A stretch of DNA of 64,000 nt from Ciborinia camelliae. Its lineage: Eukaryota; Ascomycota; Leotiomycetes; Helotiales; Sclerotiniaceae. This document shows, piece by piece, positions 1-9,724 of this stretch. The stretch's first letter is position 1. Every line of letters starts with the position of its first letter. The notes under the pieces are model-generated. The model ran no database searches. It saw nothing but the letters and a program-made list of their open reading frames with translations, and was not told the DNA's origin. The position numbers and the translations under genes were made by a program. The stretch is taken from contig JANPYM010000002.1 in NCBI GenBank assembly GCA_025890175.1, positions 1,373,425 through 1,437,424 on the forward strand, written 5' to 3'.

Positions 1-350
1 CACGGGAAGCCCTCGAAGAAACAGTTCTGGTTGTACAAAAGAAGCTCGAGATGTCGGATGTTGGTCGTTCATTACCTTTTTGCGCCTTCAATGGAGGAAA
101 CGATGTTTTTGTGGATATTGGCGACAAGAGCTGGGGAGTATTGGTTTGCCAGAAGTTTTTTGGTGGGAATGTCGAGGATGAAGATCAGTGGATTAGAGGA
201 GAAAGAACATTGCATGTTGGAGATCAGTTTTTGAGTGCTGGAAGCAATGATTTCAAGGCGAGAGTGGTGGGGACCACGGCTTGGATTGCAAGTCCTAGTG
301 AGACGGTAGAATTGTTGGATGAATTAGGGGGGCTTATTCAGAGGAAGTAA
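1..350 (+). CDS. ISN1: IMP-specific 5'-nucleotidase, C-terminal part (5' end outside window)
   Basis: The frame is open from base 3 to a TAA at 348-350, giving the last 115 residues. The tail carries NGGNDVFVDIGDKSWGV followed by TLHVGDQFLSAGSNDFKAR and TTAWIASPSETVELLDEL. This is the conserved C-terminal block of fungal ISN1, including the HAD-type phosphohydrolase GDQF acidic motif. The enzyme hydrolyses IMP to inosine in the cytosol and so links purine nucleotide turnover to salvage. ISN1 proteins are about 450 residues, so roughly three quarters of the protein lies upstream of the window. No intron is visible in this part. The assignment rests on remembered family motifs and not on an alignment. 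Another HAD phosphatase is possible but less likely, because the FNGG...DKSWGV block is characteristic. Confidence 0.82.
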   Translation, partial: REALEETVLVVQKKLEMSDVGRSLPFCAFNGGNDVFVDIGDKSWGVLVCQKFFGGNVEDEDQWIRGERTLHVGDQFLSAGSNDFKARVVGTTAWIASPSETVELLDELGGLIQRK

Positions 351-450
351 GGATGGAGCAGAGGTTGTCTGGTTGTATATTTTGAGGCATGTGGAGTTAG
401 TTGTATTAGCATGAGCAATTTCATTTTTATCCTGGGGGTCGGAGTTAGGG

Positions 451-484
451 TAGTAGGTAGTAGGTAGTAGGTAGTAGGTAGTAG
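451..484. repeat. TAGTAGG heptanucleotide microsatellite
   Basis: About five tandem copies of TAGTAGG lie just downstream of the ISN1 stop codon. It looks like a simple-sequence repeat and no function is evident. Confidence 0.9.
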
Positions 485-1213
485 CTAGTCTAAATGTACG
501 AACAATTCGACATATTGATATCAAGCCTAGTGTCAAGACGGCAATGTATACACTTATTATTAGGCTGATCAATTGAACAATCAACAGTTGGAGTGATGTT
601 GTAGGTACTTCCTAACCATGTCACGTTATTATACTCCGTACCTAAGGTAAATTTCGCCAAGGGCTCGTGCATAGGTCCTTTAAGGACTCAAGATTGAGGG
701 GACCTCGGGAGGCATTTCGAGTCTCAAAAGGGATTCCTAGGTAAAGACCTGATCATTAGGTAGGTATTTTCCATTTTGATCTCCTACATGATTTCATTAT
801 GGTGATAAAACAATACCTAGGTTATGGACCGCGATATATATAAATTATTTCAATTATTTCAATTATATTTAATTATATTTAATAGGTAAACCATTATTCT
901 TATTAAAAAAACTTAATATTCTATAACAATAGCTTCGAAAATAATTCACTAATTAATCTATGATATCCCTTTCCCCCAGAAGATTTAACGGGCGTTTACC
1001 TATAAACCTATCAAAATTATCTACCTAGGATCTAGGTACTCGGCATCATCTTGTCTTTAAGGTTATTGAAAGTCTTTAACTTTCTTCAAATACACTCTCA
1101 CAATTACAATTGTGGATTAGGATTTCCAAGACCTCAGCTCTTCCTGTCTCGTGGAACGAGGCGCTTAGATTCAATATGATTTTACTAGTCTATTTATTTT
1201 AAGGAGGGAGCAA

Positions 1214-1238
1214 CAGCCAGCCAGCCAGCCAGCCAGCC
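1214..1238. repeat. CCAG tetranucleotide tract in the ERG27 leader/promoter
   Basis: About six tandem CAGC/CCAG units lie roughly 105-130 bp upstream of the ERG27 ATG. This is a simple-sequence repeat in the presumed promoter or 5' UTR. Confidence 0.9.
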
Positions 1239-1342
1239 ATACCTATTCAATTCCAATTCAAGTTGCTCCCCGAAACCCGACATCTCATCTCATTATCTTC
1301 AACCAAATTTCCCTTTCAATTAATCACGAAAGATCAAATAAA

Positions 1343-3048
1343 ATGGGATTACCACCATGGGAGACAAGTGATAGTCAAACTTTTGCTCTGGTAACGGGTG
1401 CAAATAGGTATTACCAACCCCGAGGTGTTCCCCATTATTCATCATAAGCTTCAAGGCTCTCGGTTCTCGTTATTGACAACTTTCTAGTGGTTTAGGATTT
1501 GCCATTGCTGCTCGATTAATTGACGAATTCCTAACCTCATCCGATACTCCTCCTACGAAACATCTAATTCTTATCCTTTGCACACGTACTCAGTTGAAGA
1601 CACGATTCACAATCTCACGCCTGCGTGCCCATCTGCGAAAACTCGTTGACTACTCCCAATTCGCAAACTCACTACGAGCCAAAGCTAAGGCCCAGGGAAA
1701 TGTATACAAATGGCAGGATATGGTGGCTCGAGTCCATTTTCTTGGAGTTGAACTCGACTTGTGCGACTTGAAAAGTGTATATGCGGCTACTGACAGACTG
1801 GTCAATGGGACGATTGGTAGTCCGGATGCGACTACGATGGATGGTCTGAAGCTACCTACTGGGTCTCCTGGTACCGCTTCGTACTCTGCAGGCATTCCAC
1901 AAGACAGATGGGCATTAAGTCAGAAAGAAGGGTCTGATGGTGAACAGAGGTCTTGGGGGTGGGGATTGAGCGGTATCCGGATACCTAGATTGGATGTAGT
2001 TGTCTTGAATGCAGGTATAGGAGGATGGACAGGAATCAATTGGCCAAAAGCTGTATGGACCGTTTTGACAGACATGACGGAAGCTGTAACATGGCCAACT
2101 TACAAACTTGCGGAAATTGGAGCTTTGACGAAACCCCAACTCTCCTCTACCTCTTCAAAGGAATCCAAAAACTCCAACCATGAAGCTACACAACCTTTAC
2201 TCAATGGTGACAGTCCAGAAGAACCGCCCCTTGGCACAACATTCTGTTCTAATGTTTTCGGACATTATGTTCTCGCACACGAATTGATGCCGCTACTATC
2301 ACGAACTGCTTCTCCTTCAGCCACTGCTAGCGGACGAATAATATGGGTATCCAGTATTGAGGCACAAGCACAACATTTCGATATAGACGATCTACAAGGT
2401 TTGGAAAGCCACGCACCATATGAAAGCTCAAAGCGTCTTACAGATGTTCTCGTCCTTTCAAGAAAACTACGATCCGCCGGCAAAGTCTCTTCTTCATGGT
2501 TCGACTGTTCAGATGTTCGCGTGAAGGAACCTCAGCCAGAGGAGGGAGAAGAGTCCGAAAAGCAACCACCAACAAAGTTGCTAAGACCAAAAATGTACGT
2601 AGTGCAACCTGGAATCTTTGCTTCGGAGATATTGCCTTTAAACTTTGTCTTGGTATTTATCTACAAGTTGGTTTTCTATCTCGTAAGATGGATGGGTAGC
2701 CAATGGCATACTATTGAACCATATACCGCCGCCGTAGCACCAGTATGGATAGCATTGTCACCCGATGAGATTCTAGACACTATGGACGCGCCGGCTTCAA
2801 AATGGGGTTCGGCCACCGACTCAAGTGGGAAGGAACGTGTTATCCGCACAGAGGTTCCAGGCTGGGGATGGGAAGGCAAAACTCCAAAGACGATTGATAC
2901 TGGCGAAAGAAGGAAGGGGAGAAAGAGAGATGCGGTGCCATTGACGAGGGAAGCTAGAGAGGATTTTGAGGTGTTGGGTGTCAAGTGCTGGACGGAGATG
3001 GAGAAGTTGAGGAAGGAGTGGGAGGGGCTTTTGGGGGTCAAGAAGTGA
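1343..3048 (+). CDS. ERG27: 3-ketosteroid (3-keto sterol) reductase of ergosterol synthesis
   Basis: This is a short-chain dehydrogenase that reduces the C3 ketone during C4 demethylation of sterols at the ER. There are two exons, 1343-1407 and 1488-3048. The 80-bp intron splits the Ser codon of the cofactor motif, and splicing restores TGANSGLG (residues 18-25). The protein is 541 residues. Visible motifs are LNAG (195-198), the catalytic Y333-x3-K337 in YESSK, and a hydrophobic, probably membrane-associated segment at about 403-423. Erg27 is the target of hydroxyanilide fungicides. The model has S9, F26, T63, G170, V192, N196, P238, V309, A314, S336 and F412 exactly where I recall the wild-type Botrytis residues, which supports both the start codon and the intron. 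The neighbouring archaemetzincin gene is convergent. The acidic segment around 367-378 is the least conserved by my recollection. Confidence 0.93.
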
Positions 3049-3578
3049 GATATCGGCATCATTTGCTTTCGTGTAAATTTTGGAGCCTGTGAATCTATAG
3101 GGGCTGTAGTGGGCTTTAATATTATGTACAAATATGTGACCAGTAAACATTTACTTCATTATCCTGGTTCTTTAAGATATATACATCAGCATGTGGCGTA
3201 AAACTAAATGGGTATCATCTTTCTCCCGCACACTCTTCCTTCTCGCCAACGCCATCTATTATTCATGACTCAAGCATATGGTTTAGTCTGTGGCTGTAAT
3301 GTAACATAGTTGTTATACTCATGCATCCTACGATATCACTTAGTAGTAGTTCACGGGTAGTTTTTGGCCACCTCACCGGGGACTGGATACGATACATGAT
3401 ATTCTTCTATCAAATGATTGACTTTCTCGTTTTCTTGGGAGAATGGATCATTAATATCCCACATTCGATCTAGAGAATGATCTATTGGCGTTCTTTTTAT
3501 AGGTATTCCACCATCAACTTATATCCCTCTATCAACTCGCCCTTCCATTACGTATATGCATCATCTCTGCTACACCCT
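3049..3578. other. tail-to-tail spacer between ERG27 and the archaemetzincin gene
   Basis: This 530-bp spacer separates two convergent genes and presumably holds both 3' UTRs. I see no coding sequence or strong hairpin in it. Confidence 0.7.
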
Positions 3579-5198
3579 TCACAACTTTTTCTTGCCCAGC
3601 GGCAACTTTTCAATCTGTCCCAGCCTCCCCCGAATCCACTCCCCAAACGCCACAAACATATGCGCATCCCCATGCTGTTCACAGAAATCTAGCAGAACCT
3701 CGTATCTCTCTTTAACATCCGCCCCGGTTGCACTAAGCACTTTCGCCAAATCGATAGGGCAGAGATAGGGAGGTTGTCGCGCATCTTCGGTTATCGACGC
3801 GCTGCCTTGCATGCAACACGCGTAATAGATACAATGGTCGATGCCGAAACAATGGCCTAGTTCGTGGGAGGCGGTGCGGCAGATCCGCGAGAGGTAGAGT
3901 CCTGCTAGAGCATCCGAGGTGGGATTGGGGGAGAGTGGAAGAAGCGTATTTTGATGTGCGACGGCGCGGGATAGAGGACTCCCTGCAACCGCATATCCCA
4001 TCTCCTCCCCTCCCCGCTTTCTCTGTCTCTTTCTCTTTCTTTCCCCGTCCCCGCTCCCCTTGATCCCACAAACCCCATCCGCATACTCCTCGCAATGACT
4101 GCCCGGCCACGCATGTCCCCGCTCCACTCCCTGCACCCCATCCAACACCGGATTGTACCGCGCGCGGCTGACGACCGATACCCTACTCCCCCCAAACGCA
4201 CGCCCGCATATAAATTCATCGTCGTCGTCTTCGTATAAATCATGGTTCACGAGTAGCATTAATGCATAGGCATCGGTGGGTAAGATGTCGATTGCGAGAT
4301 CCAGGAGATCCGTGAGGTTTAGTTGGTGGGAAAATGGTGCCGATGGGGTGGCGCGGGCGCGGATGCCGGTTTGGAAGGTTGGGGTGCGGAGTCCGATGTA
4401 TGTGGGTTGTGATTTTTTCCTCGATCTGGATCGGGATCTGGATTTTGGGTTGGATTTGGAATTGGAATTGGATTTGGATGATTTTGGTGAGGGGTCCCAG
4501 GGTGTGAAATGAAGGAACGAGGAATCTAGTGGTTTTACGGGGAGGCCATGGTAGAATGCTTGAAGGTACGAGACAACATCTAATATCCAATTCCTCGTCT
4601 CCCAATTCTCTCCCTTCCATTTCCCACCACCCTCAACCTTACATTCCTCCCACCCCCTCATGAAATCATCAGCCCCCTCCCCATCAATCCCAGGCGGCCC
4701 CATAACATAAATCGACCTCCTCGCTCCCTCTCCCTTCCCCTTTCCTTTTCCCATCCCCTTTCCCTTTCCTTCCCCCTCCTTCCCCCCCACCAAATTCCTA
4801 TCTTTACTCCTCTCCCAGCTCCTAAAACTTTGCCCGCCCTGTTTCGGATCAAGAGCCAAGTCATCCCCCTTCAAAACCAAGGGACCCGGAAACGCAGATG
4901 CAAAATCGTCATCGGATTCAAAATGGTGAAAATTCGTATCGGTCATCTTGGCTTTATTTACACCGGTTGCTGTAGCGGCTGCTGCGCGGCGCGGGGGAGA
5001 CACGCGGGAGAATTGGGATTGCGAGGGGTGCGGGGACGTGAGGAGGTAAGGGTGTGTGCATGCAAGGGGGCGAGAGGAGCTTTTGGGTGGCGTTTTGGGA
5101 GGCATTTTGCAGGGAACTTTGGGGGGAACTTTGTACTGTAGATTTATGATGGGTTTGATGATGATATGATAGGATTGTGAAATGCGTTCTGAGATCAT
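3579..5198 (-). CDS. archaemetzincin-type zinc peptidase (M54)
   Basis: A single exon encodes 539 residues from the first ATG. In-frame ATGs at 5105 and 4946 are alternative starts, and the 5105 start (MPPKTPPK) is plausible because residues 1-31 look like leader sequence. The catalytic block is HELGHCFGIDHC-x4-CCM (His445 onward with the long start). This matches the archaemetzincin signature HExxHxxGxxHCxxxxCxM, with a further Cys 17 residues after the Met, in LCPIDLAKVL. The second Cys of the usual CxxC is Asp here. The family are metzincin-like proteases of unresolved substrate. The N-terminal half carries low-complexity inserts: a GK-rich run, a Ser/Arg/Lys-rich run before the metzincin fold, and a KRKRQRKR stretch that could be a nuclear signal. 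It is convergent with ERG27. Family identity is secure; the biological role is unknown. Confidence 0.87.
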   Translation of the reverse strand: MISERISQSYHIIIKPIINLQYKVPPKVPCKMPPKTPPKSSSRPLACTHPYLLTSPHPSQSQFSRVSPPRRAAAATATGVNKAKMTDTNFHHFESDDDFASAFPGPLVLKGDDLALDPKQGGQSFRSWERSKDRNLVGGKEGEGKGKGMGKGKGKGEGARRSIYVMGPPGIDGEGADDFMRGWEECKVEGGGKWKGENWETRNWILDVVSYLQAFYHGLPVKPLDSSFLHFTPWDPSPKSSKSNSNSKSNPKSRSRSRSRKKSQPTYIGLRTPTFQTGIRARATPSAPFSHQLNLTDLLDLAIDILPTDAYALMLLVNHDLYEDDDDEFICGRAFGGSRVSVVSRARYNPVLDGVQGVERGHAWPGSHCEEYADGVCGIKGSGDGERKRKRQRKRGGEEMGYAVAGSPLSRAVAHQNTLLPLSPNPTSDALAGLYLSRICRTASHELGHCFGIDHCIYYACCMQGSASITEDARQPPYLCPIDLAKVLSATGADVKERYEVLLDFCEQHGDAHMFVAFGEWIRGRLGQIEKLPLGKKKL

Positions 5199-5635
5199 AA
5201 TCGCGATATCACGTGGTCAACAGGCAACCATACCTACCTAGGTAGGTACCTTCACTGTGTCAAAAGATTTGGAGGCGGACTACTATTTATTGTAGCTCCA
5301 AACTCACCGATAGGTCTGATTATATTGTTGGTTATTCTGATTGATTGATAATTTTAATAAGAATGTTCCATTCCAAGCAAAATTTATGTTTGTTGCTAAC
5401 TTAGTCCCTATTGCTTTCAGTCACGCAAACGCAGTAAAGGAGTGGGGCGGAGAATTTCAAAAGAGAGGGGAGGCGATCGTATAGGTAGGTAGGTACGCTT
5501 CAAGAGTAACAAAATCAGAAAAAATCATGTAACGAATGTCCCATTAACTCTCAACGTTCTTTGATCTCGCCGTGCTCAGAACCCTGCTGTTGAGTTTGGA
5601 GATGTACCCCGTCCTGTACCTGTATATATGGCTGA
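5199..5635. other. spacer upstream of the archaemetzincin gene
   Basis: This is the presumed promoter of the minus-strand peptidase gene. It contains a perfect 18-bp palindrome at 5231-5248 built on TACCTAGGTA. No coding sequence is supported. Confidence 0.6.
5231..5248. repeat. 18-bp perfect palindrome, TACCTAGGTA family
   Basis: TACCTACCTAGGTAGGTA reads the same on both strands. It is one member of the TACCTAGGTA motif family that recurs in spacers across the window. Confidence 0.9.
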
Positions 5636-7340
5636 TTACATACTGGGTGTGGTTGAGCCATTGCCATTTGACGAAGATATGCTAATTGACCCGGATTTGG
5701 ATTTGAGCCTGGCGATCCTTGTTGCGGGGACGATATTGGATGTCCCTTGAGAGTAGTGCATTATAGCAGATTGGTTGAATGGGGCATTAGACCATGGTAA
5801 TCCTGTCGATTGGGCATAGTTATTAGTTGTACGTCTATTGTTGGACTGCAAGAGAGCCGTATCTGGCAGGTGGATTGTTTATTTGGGGGTGAATTGGCAC
5901 GCTCTGAGGAGGCATATGTCCGCCGGTTTGTTGAAAACCGCTAAGGTGTTGGTTTGAGTTGTGGGCTTAAACTCATTTTCATTATATCGTGACCTTTTCT
6001 TTTGATGACTTTTGAACGATGTGTGTGATTTATCTGCAGCTCGTTTTGCTTCAATTTGCCCGGCCCTCGCTTTAAGACAATTCTCCTCGGCTGTCTTGTC
6101 ACCATCCGTACCGAAGACATCACCAAGATATTTGGCAAAGGCTAGATATGCCGTCTGAACTGCAGTGAAGTGATCCTACTTCAAAACCACTTGCACGCTG
6201 TCATCGACCTTCGGGGAGAGGGAGTTTTCTAGAGCGTCAAATTCGGCAAGTGCTCGTGCTGTTTGAGATGCATTGTGAATCTGTCTACCATTCCAATGGC
6301 GTGCTCATGATTATTGAAATAAAGCTCCGCGAAGCTTATGATAGCCGGGTCATCGAACGCAAGTTGTCGGCTCTGAGCCATGAAGCGGATCTCAATAATC
6401 TCCAGGTTTAGCTTAAAAATCTGCTTGACCTGCTCCTTATTAAGCTCTGGATAGTACAAACTCATGTGGATCTGAGACGCAAATGCCTCTTCTTCGAAGT
6501 CGCCAACTCGATTAGTATCGAGAAATAATATCCCTGAATAATATTCCAGTACTATAAGAAACACTATCTCATTTTAGCATTTCGATCTTAAAGTAATATT
6601 AAAATGCATCCTTGACTCACCCACCACTAAACCATTCAGCACGAAGACCTCACTCGCTCGCTGGGCTAGGAAAACATCGGCTTCTTCTAGTAAAAGAAAG
6701 CATACCCATGGGCTCGCCAAGGCGAAATTCCTTTCCAGTTCCTTTTCTACCTCATGTGCGGTGGTTCGACCAAGGCCTCAATGAAGTCGATCACCACCTG
6801 ACTTTCTACTTCCTCTCGAGTGTTTGAAGGAATGTCCATGTTGTATGTAGACTTTACCGTTGCTACTTCTAGAAGCATTCTTCCTCGTCGTATCAATTCA
6901 TTTCGGCTGATCTCTTGACGGGCAAATCGGAAGGGAATACCGGTAGGTAACCTATCACCCTTGCGCCGTCGTAACGGACGATAGAAAAGTCTTCGGACGC
7001 TGTGCACAGTTAGTTTCCATCGAAACCAATATAGACGCAGTGTATAACAAGGGCTTCTGGGGAAGCTCCTCTTTCGAACCTCTACTACACAACTTTGACC
7101 AGATAGGAGCGGCCGTGTGGACGGGTGTCGTAACACGCATAAGTCTATAGGCATCTCGCCCTGCTCGTTCAATGACTTCATCACCCGGTCAATAGAGATG
7201 CCAGAGATCTTCAAACAATATCCTTTGCGACAACTTTGGTTGAATATAACTCTCTATGAAACCAAGGAGCAGCGCAATTGCAGCGATTCCTCAGAAGTAG
7301 AGTTATATTTCTTATATTCTTCATAAGTAGCATTATTTAC
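5636..7340 (-). pseudogene. relic of an AAA-family ATPase, P-loop deleted
   Basis: Minus-strand fragments line up in the order of a large fungal AAA ATPase. 7214-6770 ends in VESQVVIDFIEA, resembling the end of the N-terminal region before the ATPase core. Then, in another frame from about 6770, comes TTAHEVEKELERNFALA followed by a Walker-B-like LLLEEADVFLAQR. After a probable intron remnant, 6564-6229 reads VLEYYSGILFLDTNRVGDF and ASQIHMSLYYPEL (sensor 1 and lid). 6170-5890 reads AFAKYLGDVFGTDGD plus a basic tail. The Walker A segment (GPPGTGKT type) is absent, because the coding DNA jumps from VVIDFIEA to TTAHEVE. Other damage includes the canonical D of DEAD-like Walker B changed to E, Gln where SRIH normally carries Arg, frame changes and stops. 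5851-5636 may be the decayed Ser/Gln-rich C terminus. An upstream fragment near 7340-7600 may also belong. It cannot be an active ATPase. Confidence 0.72.
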
Positions 7341-8554
7341 GCCTGCATTGTCGGTCAACCCATAAGCATCTTTCTGGGTAGTAGATTAAGTATCTTCCTG
7401 CTCTAAATTATCTGTTCGACTAACTGGCGACGTTTCAGAGGACACATGAGGCAGCTTCGTAGATATCAAATTGTTCCCGACTGCCGGCCGATGGCCTACT
7501 TTGTATTCCAAATAGAGAAATATCTTGTCCTTTCGCAAGAAAGTAAATTCTCAATATGTATCAAATTCAGTAGGTCGCTCCATGTCTAAAAAAAACTTAT
7601 AAGTTTCATGGCCTTTCTGATTCCCGCAAGTTCGTTTATTCACTTACCCGCGTAGCTTTGCATTCTGAATATACCGGGCTAGCAACCACACACGTCAGTT
7701 GCGATTCCATCCCAATCAAGGATACCTAGAGTCACCTAGTTCTAGATTGGTTTATCTGCATTGACCTGTTTTAGACTGACTTCTGCCTAACCTGCCATTT
7801 TACTGCAATGCCATCAACCATCGTATGAATACCTGAGTAGTAACTTCATATGAATTTCAACTGGACGATTTCCTCCCGGGATAGGGCTTGCAGCAAAGCG
7901 GAAACTGTCAATATCACAAGGAAGTCACACACGAAAAGCAAACACACAGGAAAAATAGTAGTGTACCGTATTAAGTATTAAAATCCACCTCTCTTTGTAT
8001 TATCTCGTGAATACAATATCGATCGGATCAGAACCGATCAGGTCCAACCAGACCGAACCATATGCTATGCCACCAATGCTATTCTATGTATAATGTAACG
8101 TAAAGTTATCATTCGTTTCCACCATCCCCAGCGCATGCTCAACAAGTAACGCAGGGTATTCCCAAGCCAAGCCAAGCCCAAAGTCATCCCAAGCCCCGTC
8201 AAAAAGAGACCATCCGATCCATATAAAAAAATCCAGATTTTTTCCTCATCCTGAAGATGAAAGATCGCCCTTTTGACACCTCTTTCCACACCCCCATCCC
8301 ATGATGGGGTGCGATGTGATTTGATTGAAACTCCCATCTAAACGCCCAATAAACTCCTTGCAATGCATGATATGATATAATGCAGACTCTCGTGAGACTT
8401 CATTCTTAAATTCCAGAAAACAAAAAGACTAAGGAGAAAAGAAAAATTCCATGAATTGACACAAAAGAAATTCGTAACATAAGCAAACAAGCCATTTTTA
8501 TCCATCCATCCATAAACTCCTGATCCAGATCCAGAATGAGAAGCTAAAGACATC
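7341..8554. other. spacer between the AAA relic and the cyclin gene
   Basis: There is no convincing gene. A minus-strand open stretch near 7400-7600 (reading roughly EFTFLRKDKIFLYLEYK) could be further decayed N-terminal sequence of the AAA relic. The right part, about 8000-8554, is presumably the cyclin 3' UTR. Confidence 0.5.
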
Positions 8555-9724
8555 TCACGCGGTGGAGAGATTCTTTTGACTACCGAAGTATCGTGTTAAG
8601 AAATTGCCTTTCGATTTCTTAGCCGCGCGACGCTTTTCTTCTCCCATTGCCATGATGTCATGATGAGCCATGTTGTCGATTTCGTATGGAAGCATGGGTC
8701 TGAGCTTGCCATCAGCACCAGGAACTTGGACGGTGACAATTTCGCGGACAACACCTGATGGGGAGTAGGTATCGCATTGCATGGCATCGTTTTCGTCAAC
8801 ATAGCTGCTGACGGATGATAGAGGTGTGCCCGAGCGGGATAATTCCGAGATATAAGATGAGGCGGAAGAGGACATGGCGTCGAGAGTGTCGGCAGTACCG
8901 CTGCGAGTAAGACTAGGAACTTCGGATGAAGACGGTGGTGAATTGTAGTTGTATGTGTCGTCGGTTGGGAAGATGGATTGTTGTTCGGCATAGTATGACA
9001 TGTACTTGTCTTCGGTTGCTGGAATCCAGTATCTTCCTGTTGGATCGAAAGACATGTTTTGCATTGCAAGAGCTTCTTGTTCTCGGATGGTTTGTTGACG
9101 TGCTTCGAAAAGACGGAGTTGTTCTTGCTTTCGATCCAATTCAAATCGGATTGGTGTGAGGAAAGGTTCCAAGTGAGTGTAGAGATCATCCCCCCTGACA
9201 ATCAGGTCCCAGTCGAGTAGCTGAAGTAATTGCTTCTCCATGAGGTTGACTTCCGTCCTGGTGAATGAAAATTCATCGTAACCCCGAACGTTCGAGTACT
9301 CCGCCCAATGCTTGTTTTTGGGTGACGAATCGTTGAGGAACTTAGCCGATAAGATCAATGTTGCAAGGAATATCCTGTGAACTGTACATCTTAAACCCTT
9401 TGCAACTGGCGGCAGTCTCTTCTTCAGTCGAGCCAGGTATACCAAGCTGGTCATTAGTGTAGGTACTTGAACGTTTGATTTCTTTACTAAAGAAGTGATG
9501 AATCTCTCCAATGACGGTAAATCTGAAGCGGATCTCTTCTCTTGAGGGGGAGTTCGAGGAGGCGAGGGAACTTGACTTGAGGACATTTGAGTGGGTTCGC
9601 ACTGGATGACTTCTCTCGCCTTTTGGGCAAGATAATTGATCATATCTTGAGTAACTGATTGGTAAACAAAGTGATCTAAAGCCACCTCATTGGAAGTTCT
9701 AGGAGAGTTTGAGCTGAGCGACAT
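8555..9724 (-). CDS. Pho80/Pcl-family cyclin
   Basis: A single-exon gene encodes 389 residues. The ATG at 9724 (GACACCATGTCG context) is preferred because the frame upstream lacks another ATG. A cyclin box spans roughly residues 70-175: [20 protein letters not shown], then [21 protein letters not shown], then [21 protein letters not shown]. This is the pattern of Pcl1/Pcl2-type cyclins that activate the Pho85 cyclin-dependent kinase in G1 and morphogenesis control. The C-terminal 180 residues are Ser/Tyr/Pro-rich with many SP and TP sites, followed by a basic tail ([17 protein letters not shown]), and are probably regulatory. The 5' flank to about 10570 is free of genes, so a long leader or a large promoter is likely. 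Assignment to the family is strong; the exact paralogue cannot be named from sequence alone. Confidence 0.87.
   Translation of the reverse strand: MSLSSNSPRTSNEVALDHFVYQSVTQDMINYLAQKAREVIQCEPTQMSSSQVPSPPRTPPQEKRSASDLPSLERFITSLVKKSNVQVPTLMTSLVYLARLKKRLPPVAKGLRCTVHRIFLATLILSAKFLNDSSPKNKHWAEYSNVRGYDEFSFTRTEVNLMEKQLLQLLDWDLIVRGDDLYTHLEPFLTPIRFELDRKQEQLRLFEARQQTIREQEALAMQNMSFDPTGRYWIPATEDKYMSYYAEQQSIFPTDDTYNYNSPPSSSEVPSLTRSGTADTLDAMSSSASSYISELSRSGTPLSSVSSYVDENDAMQCDTYSPSGVVREIVTVQVPGADGKLRPMLPYEIDNMAHHDIMAMGEEKRRAAKKSKGNFLTRYFGSQKNLSTA

Larger units (their letters stand above)
351..1342. other. intergenic region between ISN1 and ERG27
   Basis: There is no convincing coding sequence. It holds the ISN1 3' flank, a 7-bp microsatellite (451-484), an AT-rich stretch around 830-960, and the ERG27 upstream region with a CCAG tandem tract (1214-1238). 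Short CCTAGGTA-type motifs occur near 734 and 815. A TACTCCGTA motif lies at 632-640. Confidence 0.7.

Noticed and set aside
2676..3131. Minus-strand ORF of 151 codons overlapping the ERG27 3' end
   Set aside because: Antisense shadow of a confidently assigned coding exon.
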